Origin: BQWY01 sp046351095
Lineage (GTDB): Bacteria > Nitrospirota > Nitrospiria > Nitrospirales > Nitrospiraceae
Length of the DNA stretch: 64,000 nucleotides
Assembly (NCBI GenBank): GCA_046351095.1
Contig: JAXLZC010000001.1
Location: 2,542,001 to 2,606,000, forward strand
Reading direction: 5' to 3'
Below the pieces are notes generated by a model. That model searched no databases. It was not told the origin of the DNA and saw nothing but the letters and a program-made list of their open reading frames with translations. The position numbers and the translations under genes are program-made. This document shows, in pieces, positions 1 to 7,532 of the stretch (positions are counted from its first letter, which is position 1; each line of letters begins with the position of its first letter).

Positions 1-2
1 CC

Positions 3-272
3 GACCAGGTCAGCACCATGGAGTTCGGCGGATCGGAAATCATCAATGCCTATCTGACGGGTGGCGCAGGCGGACCGAACAAGATCCCCGGCGACTACCT
101 CTGGAAGAACCAGCGCCCGGCGTTCGCGAATGCCGGACAGTGGGGCCTCTTCCGCGTGCTGCCGATCGGGAATCAACAGATCCTCCCGTTGATGCCGCAA
201 CTCCCGGCTACCAAAACCGCCGAGAGCGAGGTGAACGGACAGGTGTCGTTGACCTCGACCGCGGTGCGGTAA
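3..272 (+). CDS. C-terminal end of a multicopper-oxidase-like protein (5' end outside window)
   Basis: Only the last 89 codons lie inside the window; the frame is open from base 3 and ends with TAA at 270-272, so this is a truncated view of a longer gene. The visible part contains GDYLWKNQRPAFANAGQWG, which resembles the final strands of the last cupredoxin domain in bacterial multicopper oxidases. The copper ligands would lie upstream and cannot be checked. The next genes encode exported proteins, one with a type 1 copper ligand pattern, which fits a copper/redox locus. It could also be some other exported beta-sandwich protein. Confidence 0.5.
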   Translation, partial: DQVSTMEFGGSEIINAYLTGGAGGPNKIPGDYLWKNQRPAFANAGQWGLFRVLPIGNQQILPLMPQLPATKTAESEVNGQVSLTSTAVR

Positions 273-284
273 CCACACAGCCAA

Positions 285-314
285 CGGGCGGGGCGGAGAG
301 ATCCGTCCCGCCCG
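285..314 (+). terminator. Strong hairpin after the truncated gene
   Basis: A 13-bp stem (285-297 with 302-314, one G-T wobble) closes on the tetraloop GAGA, 12 bases after the stop codon at 272. There is no T-tract, so it is either a poorly canonical terminator or an mRNA 3'-end stabiliser. Confidence 0.5.
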
Positions 315-352
315 ACGACTGTAGGGCCGTGCGACATAGGATCTGAGACGTG

Positions 353-382
353 AGACGCCGGTGCCTCCTTGGGCCGGCGTCT
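353..382 (+). terminator. Second hairpin, AGACGCCGG / CCGGCGTCT
   Basis: A perfect 9-bp inverted repeat (353-361 and 374-382) with a 12-base loop sits between the truncated gene and the next start codon. It has no T-run. It may add to termination or form part of the 5' leader of the gene starting at 425. Confidence 0.35.
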
Positions 383-424
383 ATCATTATGGGATGTCGG
401 GTGTGGAAAGGATCGGAGAACGCG

Positions 425-1207
425 ATGCGTACCGTGCAAAAAACAGTGGCCGGACTCGTGATGGGCGCATGTGCGACGGTGCTGGCAGTCGGTGCGGCGA
501 CCGCTCCGCAAGCTGCCGCCTATGAAGAGGCGACGGTCGCCAACGGAGCGACTCTCACAGGACAGGTGTCGTTTTCAGGGACGGTTCCTCCTCCCACGCG
601 ATTCGAATTGCGCCGCTACTATGACCGGGCCTATTGCGGAACCATTTCAGACGGAACCGGGTACCGATTGTTGCAGGAAGTGGTCGTCGGAAGCACCCAC
701 GGGTTGAAAGATGTGATCGTAACGGTCGAAGATGTGCCGCAGGGGAAACCGTTTACCTTAAACGAGACGACGATGGAAGCGAGTATGTGTCAGTTCGTCC
801 CGTTTGTGGCGGCTATGCGCAATGAGCACCCGCTGCACGTGGTGAATCTCGACAGCGTCGCGCACGATCTTCAGATTTACGAGCGCGAGCGCGAACATAT
901 CTTCATCATGTTTCACCGGCCGGCGCTGACGAAGGAAGGCACCAGCGACAACATTCGTTTCAGCGGCAAGCGGCGCGGGGTGACCATGCAGTGCGGGATG
1001 CATCCCTACATGCAGGCGCATGGTGTGGCGGTGGAAAATCCCTATTATGCCGTGACGAGCTTGGACGGTAGTTTCAGCATAACGGATCTGCCGGCCGGCA
1101 CCTATCGTGTGCGTGCGTGGCATCCGATCTTGGGCGAAAAAGAGCAGACGATTACGGTCGCGGAAGGTGGACAGACGCAGGCCACATTTGCGTTTGAAGG
1201 GCGGTGA
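425..1207 (+). CDS. Exported cupredoxin-like protein with carboxypeptidase-regulatory-like domain
   Basis: A 260-residue protein. The ATG at 425 is chosen over upstream in-frame starts because it follows GGAG at a good distance and opens a signal peptide (about residues 1-32, ending APQAAA). His147 (VAHD) and the cluster Cys190-His193-Met196 (QCGMHPYM) match the His-Cys-His-Met order of a type 1 copper site. The C-terminal 70 residues (DGSFSITDLPAGTYRVRAWHP) form a beta-sandwich repeat of the carboxypeptidase-regulatory-like type. Probably a periplasmic copper or electron-transfer protein. It is followed after 4 bases by the next exported protein, so the two are almost certainly co-transcribed. 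The partner is unknown. Confidence 0.65.
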   Translation: MRTVQKTVAGLVMGACATVLAVGAATAPQAAAYEEATVANGATLTGQVSFSGTVPPPTRFELRRYYDRAYCGTISDGTGYRLLQEVVVGSTHGLKDVIVTVEDVPQGKPFTLNETTMEASMCQFVPFVAAMRNEHPLHVVNLDSVAHDLQIYEREREHIFIMFHRPALTKEGTSDNIRFSGKRRGVTMQCGMHPYMQAHGVAVENPYYAVTSLDGSFSITDLPAGTYRVRAWHPILGEKEQTITVAEGGQTQATFAFEGR

Positions 1208-1211
1208 GCAT

Positions 1212-1781
1212 ATGTCTCGATGGACGGTGACGGTCGGTTCATTGTTCCAGGTCGCGGTGTTATGTGTAGGTGCGGTGGAAATGCAGGCGGGTCCCGCCGG
1301 CGCAGCGACGGAGGCCCCGCGCGGCGTCAGTCGTGTCGAGGTCGTGTTGGCGCACGAATATAAGGCGCGTGAGGCCGAGGTGCGTGAGGAGTTCGTGCAG
1401 GCAGGCCTGCAGAACATCCATTTCCAATACGCGAAGCGTGGGCAACCGCCGCAGAACATCGGCATGGGGCGTGAGGTCCCGGCCGAGTTGGCGCGTGAGG
1501 TGATTCGCCTTGCCACAAAATACAATATCGGCGTGAATATTTTGTTGCACGAACGGCTCTTTCCGCCGCGCTTCGTGACGATCGCCTCGTCGAACTACGA
1601 TGATACGGTCGAGTATCCGATCGATACTACGGGACTGGCCAAGTTATCCAACCCTGAGCTGAGCACGGACGCATTCCACGAGATGTATCGGTCGCTGACG
1701 ATCACGCCTACGAGTTACGGTGGGCGGAATATGGGACCGACCCCCGAACAAGGAGCGGCACCGAAGCCATGGCGATATTGA
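1212..1781 (+). CDS. Exported protein of unknown function
   Basis: A 189-residue protein beginning at ATG 1212, four bases after the preceding stop and preceded by a GGTGAG-type ribosome site. The first 35 residues form a signal peptide (hydrophobic core VGSLFQVAVLCVGAV, Ala-rich cleavage region). The mature part is alpha/beta in character and contains no motif I recognise; the segment EYKAREAEVREEFVQAG is strongly helical. It sits in a run of exported, apparently copper-related proteins and overlaps the next gene by 13 bases, implying translational coupling. Confidence 0.6.
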   Translation: MSRWTVTVGSLFQVAVLCVGAVEMQAGPAGAATEAPRGVSRVEVVLAHEYKAREAEVREEFVQAGLQNIHFQYAKRGQPPQNIGMGREVPAELAREVIRLATKYNIGVNILLHERLFPPRFVTIASSNYDDTVEYPIDTTGLAKLSNPELSTDAFHEMYRSLTITPTSYGGRNMGPTPEQGAAPKPWRY

Positions 1782-2197
1782 TGCGACACCGCTTGAGCAC
1801 CCTCATCCGTCTGTGTGTCCTAGGGTGCGTTGGACTGGTGTGGGCGGCGGGCTCGGACGTCGGCGCGTCTGCGCCGTCGGCGTCGCTGCAGGAGCAGGGT
1901 GATGCGCTGGTGAAAAATGTGGAAGATATGGTCGCGCACGGGGGGATGGGCGACGGCAACGCGATCATCCATCACTGTGCGGAAGCCTCGCGTATTGCCG
2001 AGGCCATGGTGCAGCAGGCAGGCGCCACGGCGACGGAGGATGCGCGTCGTTCGCTGAACGAAGTGGTGGTGCAATGCCGTCGTGTGGCCGAGCGCGGCGT
2101 CCAAGCCGACCCCGGAGCGCTGCTGAATCCTGCTATTAAGGCCAGGATCGCTGCGCGGCAGTCCATTCGTGCAATGGGGTTAGTCATGCCTCGGTAA
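1769..2197 (+). CDS. Small exported protein resembling metal-binding SmbP
   Basis: A 142-residue protein with a signal peptide (about residues 1-27). The segment AHGGMGDGNAIIHHCAEA resembles the His-rich helical repeat of SmbP, the small periplasmic metal-binding protein first described in the ammonia oxidiser Nitrosomonas. Here there are fewer histidines than in typical SmbP, and a Cys follows the HH pair. It overlaps the upstream gene by 13 bases and is probably the last gene of the exported-protein operon that starts at 425. Four-helix metal scavenging is the best guess; the similarity is short, so this remains tentative. Confidence 0.5.
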   Translation: MAILMRHRLSTLIRLCVLGCVGLVWAAGSDVGASAPSASLQEQGDALVKNVEDMVAHGGMGDGNAIIHHCAEASRIAEAMVQQAGATATEDARRSLNEVVVQCRRVAERGVQADPGALLNPAIKARIAARQSIRAMGLVMPR

Positions 2198-2334
2198 ACG
2201 TTGGGCTGGTTCGTCTCCGTGCTCTTCTCCCTTTTTGGGGTTTGTCACAACATCCTGTTCAATTCTGCCGGCTCTTCACCTGGGCGATCCGCCCTCCTGC
2301 GTGTGTCTCTGCCCCAACATTCCAAACGTTCCAA

Positions 2335-2361
2335 TGGACATGAGTGTCCATATTTTTGGAC
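2335..2361. repeat. Nested inverted repeats TGGACA-TGAG-TGTCCA and GTCC-N8-GGAC
   Basis: TGGACA (2335-2340) pairs with TGTCCA (2345-2350), and GTCC (2346-2349) pairs again with GGAC (2358-2361). Three half-sites of the same sequence spaced this way look like an operator for a dimeric regulator, or alternative hairpins. Confidence 0.4.
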
Positions 2362-2374
2362 GCATGGGACCTGT

Positions 2375-2394
2375 GCGCCCCATCGATGGGGCGC
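2375..2394. promoter_or_regulatory. Perfect 20-bp palindrome GCGCCCCATCGATGGGGCGC
   Basis: All 20 bases are self-complementary, with no spacer. It lies 13 bases after the TGGAC repeats and far from either flanking gene (177 bases after one stop, 574 before the next start). A hairpin without a loop is unfavourable in RNA, so a DNA-binding site or a cruciform is more likely than a terminator. Confidence 0.4.
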
Positions 2395-2893
2395 GAGATT
2401 CTGCTGAAATTCAGGCAAACCAGCAGTTGTATAGGACATACGTGCGCTTGTGATGGGGCGATGGTGTCCCAAGCAGGATTGTGACGTCCCATTCTCGACG
2501 CGCCGATCTTTGAGAAATTCCCGCCAAAAGTACCCAATTGTGACTCGTCTCGTAGGGACGGAACGTAATTTGCTGATCCTCGGGCAATCTGCATCGTGAG
2601 TCAGAGGAGGCCGGTCCTCTCGATATGTTCCGAGCGGGGTGTCTGGTGGAGTCCGGGGGTTCTTAGCCCTTGCCCTCTGAGATTCCCTCTGCCCAGCCTG
2701 TGGGTCTCCACCAGGCCACTCTGTTCGCCAGTCGATAGGGTGTCTACACGCCGCTGTGCCGACCGTGTACCAGCGGTGTGTCTGCCTGTGCCTGTTCCGC
2801 CCACATCCGCGATGAGTGTTCTGTGCGGTGTGGCGCAGAGCGTCTCGTCATCACACGACCCTCGCCGTTGCATCCTGCCCGTTCTGCGACCAC

Positions 2894-2922
2894 TTCAACC
2901 GCCTGCACGTTTCCGTTACAAT
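2894..2922 (+). promoter_or_regulatory. Predicted promoter of the stress-protein gene
   Basis: TTCAAC (2894-2899), 17-bp spacer, TACAAT (2917-2922). Transcription would start near 2929 and give a leader of about 40 bases before the ATG at 2969. Confidence 0.55.
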
Positions 2923-2968
2923 TCGCCTTGGGAGAGGAGTCCACGTTCCCTCGCTCCAGGAGGCTGCT

Positions 2969-3505
2969 ATGGATACGCGGCCGATCGGACAGATTCTCGT
3001 CCCCATCGATTTTTCTCCCTGTTCCGAAGCGGCGCTTCGGATGGCCGTCATGTTGGCGCAGGTGCATCGTGCGGTCATCACCGTCGTGCATGTCATCGAC
3101 ACGCCGGCGTTGGAGTCGCTGAACCGTGCGGGGCTGGTGGAGGCCGCTGCAGTCGGGCAGGCCATGGGTGGGCAGCTCAAGCGCCTGCGTCACTATGCGC
3201 GACTGAACATGCGCCGGTTGTTGGGGCGGGTGGCGTGCGATGGTGTGTCGATCAGGCGACAGGTCCTTGAGGGCGTGCCGTACGTGGAAGTGGGCCGCCT
3301 AGCGCGGGACCAGCAGGTGGACCTGGTCGTCATGGGGACCTACGGCGGAACGGTCGGAGCGGTCGATAAATTGTTTTTCGGCAGTACGGCAGAAAAAGTG
3401 GTGCGTACGGTGGGACGCCCGGTCCTCACCGTGCCGCTTGTGAGCGGTGCGCCGTCGGGCGCAGCATCACCTGCCATCACGCAGTCGCAAAGGAGTCAGG
3501 CATGA
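2969..3505 (+). CDS. Universal stress protein, single domain, long form
   Basis: A 178-residue UspA-family protein. ATG 2969 follows CCAGGAGG with a 5-base gap; upstream in-frame starts lie inside the promoter. The N-terminal IGQILVPIDFS is the usual first strand, and VVMGTYGG leads to the ATP-binding loop ending FFGSTAEKVVR. In the family the loop reads G-x2-G-x9-G-S/T; here 11 residues separate the second Gly from GS, a two-residue insertion. It is also longer than the usual 140-150 residues because of a central helical insert (residues about 50-90). Probably a cytoplasmic stress/energy-state protein. Its stop overlaps the next ATG (ATGA). Confidence 0.85.
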   Translation: MDTRPIGQILVPIDFSPCSEAALRMAVMLAQVHRAVITVVHVIDTPALESLNRAGLVEAAAVGQAMGGQLKRLRHYARLNMRRLLGRVACDGVSIRRQVLEGVPYVEVGRLARDQQVDLVVMGTYGGTVGAVDKLFFGSTAEKVVRTVGRPVLTVPLVSGAPSGAASPAITQSQRSQA

Positions 3506-3933
3506 CGTACGGATATGGGCGCATGGCAGCAGTGACCCTTGGGTTGGTGGCCGCAGCCTTGGTCGGGACGGCGGCTCTGCCCTCGGTGCAGGCGCAAACC
3601 GAGCAGGTCGTGGACGTGACGATTCGGGACAATGCGTTTCGTGTGACCAAGCAGGTGCCGTTGTTGCCGAATGTGCCGATTCGTATTCATATCGTGAACG
3701 AAGATTCCATTCGGCATGATTTCGGTTCCACGATTTTCCATGGGACGCCGACACAGGTTGAGCATGCGGGGGTGTCGACCTACGGGCAGGACATCGGCGG
3801 GGTGTATCTCGACGGCGGGAAGACCGCAAAAATCCAATTCACCCTACACAAGCCCGGCAATTTCGAATTTAAGTGTTCGATCCATCCGAACATGAAGGGC
3901 GAAATTCTCCTCATGTCCGTCAGCACGGTGTAG
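3502..3933 (+). CDS. Exported cupredoxin (plastocyanin/azurin-like)
   Basis: A 143-residue protein whose ATG overlaps the stop of the stress-protein gene and is preceded by AAAGGAG. A signal peptide covers about residues 1-32 (ending VQAQ). The fold is a single cupredoxin: His72 (IRHDF), then Cys125, His128 and Met131 in FKCSIHPNMKGEI, the complete type 1 copper ligand set. It should carry one electron in the periplasm. Co-transcription with a cytoplasmic stress protein is odd for a cupredoxin and suggests that both respond to the same signal, perhaps redox or oxygen limitation. Electron donor and acceptor are unknown. Confidence 0.8.
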   Translation: MTYGYGRMAAVTLGLVAAALVGTAALPSVQAQTEQVVDVTIRDNAFRVTKQVPLLPNVPIRIHIVNEDSIRHDFGSTIFHGTPTQVEHAGVSTYGQDIGGVYLDGGKTAKIQFTLHKPGNFEFKCSIHPNMKGEILLMSVSTV

Positions 3934-3951
3934 TCAAGACGAGGGACCGTG

Positions 3952-3979
3952 AGACGGAAGACGGAAGACGGAAGACGAA
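3952..3979. repeat. 7-bp tandem repeat AGACGGA x3 plus a variant copy
   Basis: AGACGGA is repeated three times head to tail, followed by AGACGAA, in the short gap before the next stress-protein gene. Such heptamer tracts are prone to slippage. It lies 38 bases upstream of the GTG at 4017, so length changes could alter spacing of upstream signals but not the reading frame. Confidence 0.7.
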
Positions 3980-4016
3980 GAGCGTCTAGAAGTATGACGG
4001 CAGAAACGAGGGTGTT

Positions 4017-4958
4017 GTGACGAGTGCCAAGGCGGTGTGGTCGCGGATTCTGGTAGCCACGGATGGATCGGAGGCAGCGCGTCCGGCGGAGGACTGTGCG
4101 CGCGACCTGGCGCAGGTGTGCGGCGCGTCGTTGGACCTGGTGTCCGTCGTCGAATTCGAATCGTGGCGGGACTTGTCGTACGACGTCAATCGCCTTTATC
4201 TCGACGCGCGGCAGCGTGAAGTCCGTGAGGCGCTGGATGAAGCGGCCGCTCGGCTCCGTGTCGGAGATCGGCCGGTTACGACGCATGATCCTGTCGGGAA
4301 TCCAAGCCAGGAAATCGTGGCGCTTGCGGCGTCGCTCCCGGCCGACCTGGTCGTACTCGGCACGCACGGACGTACCGGCCTCGACCATGTGTTGATCGGC
4401 AGCACCGCCGAGCGTGTGGTCCGTGCCGCGACCTGCGATGTGTTGACGATACGCGCCGGCGTTGCGCACGCGAGTGTCGGCGAGTCGGGCGCTCAGCGCA
4501 AACCGCCGTTCCAGCGTTTGCTGGTCCCTGTCGATTTCAGCGACTATTCGCAGGCCGTCGTCGATGCGGCGACGCGGCTCGCCCGCGGATTCGGCAGCTT
4601 GCTCACCTTGCTGCACATTGTGGAACCGATCGGGTACGGTGTGGATTTCACGATCCGACATGCCCTGTCGGGCTCGGCGCTGCGCGAGGATGCGGAGCGG
4701 GCCTTGGATCAGTTGGTGGCGACCTGTCGTGCGCAGGGCGTCACGGCGGAAGGGCGTGTGGTGCCGGGGCTGCCCACCGACGCGATCGTGCGCGCCGCCG
4801 AGGCCTGCGAGAGCGATGCGATCGTGATGGGCACGCACGGCCGACGCGGCTGGTCGCGGCTGCGGTTCGGCAGTGTGGCGGAAGCGGTGGTGCGGCAAGC
4901 CGGCTGTCCGGTCATCACGGTGCGGTGCGGCGACGAAGCCCGTCGTCAGCCGTCCTGA
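4017..4958 (+). CDS. Universal stress protein, tandem two-domain form
   Basis: A 313-residue protein with two UspA domains (about residues 8-150 and 160-308). Each keeps the ATP-binding signature G-x2-G-x9-G-S: GTHGRTGLDHVLIGS in domain 1 and GTHGRRGWSRLRFGS in domain 2. The first strands, SRILVATDGS and QRLLVPVDFS, are typical. The start is GTG 4017, after a weak GAGGGTG site. The protein is cytoplasmic. It opens a block that runs unknown protein - PfkB kinase - second tandem USP, an arrangement like the mycobacterial dormancy usp-pfkB group. Confidence 0.87.
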   Translation: MTSAKAVWSRILVATDGSEAARPAEDCARDLAQVCGASLDLVSVVEFESWRDLSYDVNRLYLDARQREVREALDEAAARLRVGDRPVTTHDPVGNPSQEIVALAASLPADLVVLGTHGRTGLDHVLIGSTAERVVRAATCDVLTIRAGVAHASVGESGAQRKPPFQRLLVPVDFSDYSQAVVDAATRLARGFGSLLTLLHIVEPIGYGVDFTIRHALSGSALREDAERALDQLVATCRAQGVTAEGRVVPGLPTDAIVRAAEACESDAIVMGTHGRRGWSRLRFGSVAEAVVRQAGCPVITVRCGDEARRQPS

Positions 4959-5041
4959 GCGGCATTCGAGAGCGTGGAACTCGCCGTTCGTTACCGAATG
5001 GTGAGCGGTTACAGACCCAGAGATAACATCGACGTTCAACG

Positions 5042-6391
5042 ATGAAACTGTCCAGCGAACTACATGCGGGATGGAGCCACCCGCTACCTCCGGCCGTGAC
5101 CGCGCTGTTCGACCATGCGACGGCCTTGTCGCTCGAGCGAAATTTCAGACGACATCGGGACGCGGGTTTGGCGCTGGCCTTTTCCGGGTACGGGACGACC
5201 GGCGAGGGGGCGCCGCTCGAACCGCTGTCGCACGAGCGCGATTTAGCCGAGTGGTGGTTGTGTGCGGACTATCGCGCGTCCGGATCCGGTGGTCCGCTGA
5301 TCGACCAATTGCGCGACCTCGTCACGGAACATCTGTCGAGCGAGGAGCGGGACTGGATCGATCCGGTTCGTCGCTCCGCAATGGACCTGCTGGAAATTAC
5401 GCAGCAGCAGGTCGGCGCTGCGGGCACCGAGACGATCCTTCGTTCTGTCGGTGACGGGCGCATCGTCTCCGTACGCGCGAATGCGCCGCTCTCGGCGATG
5501 GCGGTGGGGAGTGTACTACTCACGCGCGTGATCGCGGCGCCCGGTGCCGCTGCGTCTCCCGCGCTCTGTGTGACGGGCGGCGGGCTGGTCCTTTCGGCGG
5601 CCGACGGACGCGCCCTGTTCGAGCGTGTGCGCGAGGTGCAGCGCGATTTGGAGTTGCGCTCCGGCTCGTTTGCGCTCGGCGAGTGGGCGTCGTTTTGTAA
5701 AGACTACGGTCATGCCTTGTTCTGGGCCTTCGCCCAGATGCGATTGGATGCGCTGGTGGAGGCCGTGCAGGACATCGAATACCGCGCGCCACAGCAGGGT
5801 CGCTGGTTGTACGCCTTGGCGGCGTACGAACATCATGGCGCGGCCGCCATTCGCGCGAGCCTTCCCGAATTGAACGAATTGACGCCGGAGCCGGTGACGA
5901 CGGGTGACCCGACGACCTGGACGATGGGTGCGCCGGAGACAGTGGCGCGCGTGACCGTCACGCCGTATCAATTGTTCGTCGAGTGCGACTCGCCGGAACG
6001 CTTGGACGATGTGAAGCACCGCCTGGCTTCGACGTTCGGGTATGCCTTGCGCTTTCGGAAGGAGGTCACGACGCCGCCGTCGCGACAGATCGCCGAAGAA
6101 GATTTGGCTGCGACCGACCATTATCGAGTGCAAGCGACGGAGCAGGATGAGCGCCGGTTGGTGGCGGATTTTCTGGAGGCGCTGTACGCCGACTGGGCCG
6201 ACACCGCGTCGTTGGCATTAGGGGGCGCGACGCCCCGCCATGCGGCGGCGAAAGCATCGTCGAAAGAACAGGTCGTCGCGCTCATAGCCGAGTTGGAATG
6301 GTTCGACCTCGGGACGAGGCGTGGGGGATCGCCCGGGTACGACTACGATCGTCTCCGCGCACGTATCGGACTGCCGGAGACGCACGCGTGA
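5042..6391 (+). CDS. Uncharacterised protein with MbcA/ParS-like C-terminal segment
   Basis: A 449-residue soluble protein with no signal peptide or membrane segment. I do not recognise the main body (residues 1-370), which looks mostly helical, with a strand-rich patch around VTVTPYQLFVECDSPERL. Near the C-terminus, LALGGATPRHAAAK resembles the LGG-x-TPR motif of the MbcA/ParS/Xre toxin-binding domain, also found in some SEC-C-type proteins. The ATG at 5042 has no clear ribosome site. It stands between two universal stress proteins and a sugar kinase, so a role in the same stress response is likely by context only. Confidence 0.55.
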   Translation: MKLSSELHAGWSHPLPPAVTALFDHATALSLERNFRRHRDAGLALAFSGYGTTGEGAPLEPLSHERDLAEWWLCADYRASGSGGPLIDQLRDLVTEHLSSEERDWIDPVRRSAMDLLEITQQQVGAAGTETILRSVGDGRIVSVRANAPLSAMAVGSVLLTRVIAAPGAAASPALCVTGGGLVLSAADGRALFERVREVQRDLELRSGSFALGEWASFCKDYGHALFWAFAQMRLDALVEAVQDIEYRAPQQGRWLYALAAYEHHGAAAIRASLPELNELTPEPVTTGDPTTWTMGAPETVARVTVTPYQLFVECDSPERLDDVKHRLASTFGYALRFRKEVTTPPSRQIAEEDLAATDHYRVQATEQDERRLVADFLEALYADWADTASLALGGATPRHAAAKASSKEQVVALIAELEWFDLGTRRGGSPGYDYDRLRARIGLPETHA

Positions 6392-6536
6392 CCGGTGCCC
6401 GATGCAATTGCAGATTCCGATTCAAGCATGTACGGTTTACGACCCGCTGTACGATACACACGACGGGAACGTCGGATACGACAGGACTCGTTCATACACG
6501 GCGCGTAGGAAGGGCGCTCGGCACGACCATATCCCT

Positions 6537-7532
6537 ATGATTTATACAGTCACGCTGAATCCTGCGCTGGACCGGTACATCGAAGTCGAAGATTTGGTGG
6601 TGGACGACGCCAACCGGATTACGTCCGAGTGTTTCTACGCAGGCGGAAAAGGCATCGACGTCTCGCGGGCGATCCGTATGTTGGGCGGCGAAAGTTTGGC
6701 GCTCGGGTTCATCGGCGGCTACAGCGGTCAGCTCCTGACGGATCTGCTCAAACATGAAGGGGTGATGACCTACTTCACGCCCATCACGGCCGAAACTCGG
6801 CGCAACATCATCGTCAATCCGCAGCGCCGCCGTCACCATACGATGCTTAATGCGCAGGGCCCGATCGTCACGAAAGACGAATGGACGGGTTTTCTGACGC
6901 ACATGCGTTTGTTGGACCTGCGCGATGCGATGGTGGTGGTGTCGGGCAGCTTGCCACGCGGCGTGCCGATCGATGCCTACGCCCAACTGGTGCAATTGGG
7001 GCGCGACCGTGGGGCCAAGGTGTTTGTGGACGCCGATGGGCCTGCGTTGCGTGCGGCGGTGGAAGCGAAGCCCTTCGGGATCAAGCCCAACGTCAACGAA
7101 TTGCGACGTCTGGTCGGGGAGGTCATCTCCTCTGAACTGGAACTGTTGGAGGCGGCGCAACAGCTGAATCGACAGGGCATCGAAATCGTCCTCGTCTCGC
7201 GCGGACCCGACGGCGTGCTCTTGGTCAGCGACCACGAATGGTATCGCGCGGTGCCGCCGGCGGTGGCGGTGCAAAGCGCGGTGGGGGCGGGCGACTCGAC
7301 GGTGGCGGGATTTGTGTTGAAGTATTGCGGCGGGAAGGGGCTGGAGGAGTGCGTTCGATTTGCCACGGCCTGCGGGACGGCGGCCACGTTGGCGCCGGGG
7401 AATTCGCTCTGTCTGGCGAGCGATGTCGAACGGCTGTTCCCGAAAGTGCAGGTCACGGCGATCGGCCCCGCCCGCGCACAACATGCTCGACGCGCCAGGA
7501 CGAAGGCGAAGAAGCGACAAGGTGCAGCATGA
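6537..7532 (+). CDS. PfkB-family phosphosugar kinase (1-phosphofructokinase/6-phosphofructokinase type)
   Basis: A 331-residue kinase. ATG 6537 is chosen because the family begins exactly at IYTVTLNPALD. Signatures are the N-terminal AGGKGIDVSRAIRMLGG and the C-terminal VGAGDSTVAGF, in which Asp253 is the catalytic base. It phosphorylates a hexose phosphate (fructose-1-P or fructose-6-P, possibly tagatose-6-P) with ATP; sequence alone does not settle which. The residues after 315 form a basic tail (RRARTKAKKRQ). Its stop overlaps the ATG of the following tandem USP, so the two are translationally coupled, linking glycolytic flux to the stress proteins. Confidence 0.85.
   Translation: MIYTVTLNPALDRYIEVEDLVVDDANRITSECFYAGGKGIDVSRAIRMLGGESLALGFIGGYSGQLLTDLLKHEGVMTYFTPITAETRRNIIVNPQRRRHHTMLNAQGPIVTKDEWTGFLTHMRLLDLRDAMVVVSGSLPRGVPIDAYAQLVQLGRDRGAKVFVDADGPALRAAVEAKPFGIKPNVNELRRLVGEVISSELELLEAAQQLNRQGIEIVLVSRGPDGVLLVSDHEWYRAVPPAVAVQSAVGAGDSTVAGFVLKYCGGKGLEECVRFATACGTAATLAPGNSLCLASDVERLFPKVQVTAIGPARAQHARRARTKAKKRQGAA

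Larger units (their letters stand above)
2198..2968. other. 771-bp intergenic region, no convincing gene
   Basis: Several open frames cross this stretch but none has a plausible start, ribosome site or recognisable product. It is less G+C-rich than its surroundings around 2340-2600. It holds nested TGGAC-type inverted repeats (2335-2361), a perfect 20-bp palindrome (2375-2394) and, at its right end, the promoter of the stress-protein gene. A small RNA or a decayed gene cannot be excluded. Confidence 0.6.

Noticed and set aside
2596..3270. Plus-strand open frame crossing the stress-protein promoter
   Set aside because: It overlaps the true USP frame and the promoter; the sequence is Ser/Arg/Cys-rich without any recognisable feature.
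3952..3979. Short tandem repeats as a CRISPR array
   Set aside because: The units are 7 bp with no spacers and no cas genes are present.
3780..5039. 419-codon minus-strand open frame opposite the cupredoxin and tandem USP genes
   Set aside because: The product is Arg/His-rich with no motif, and the opposite strand encodes two well-supported proteins.
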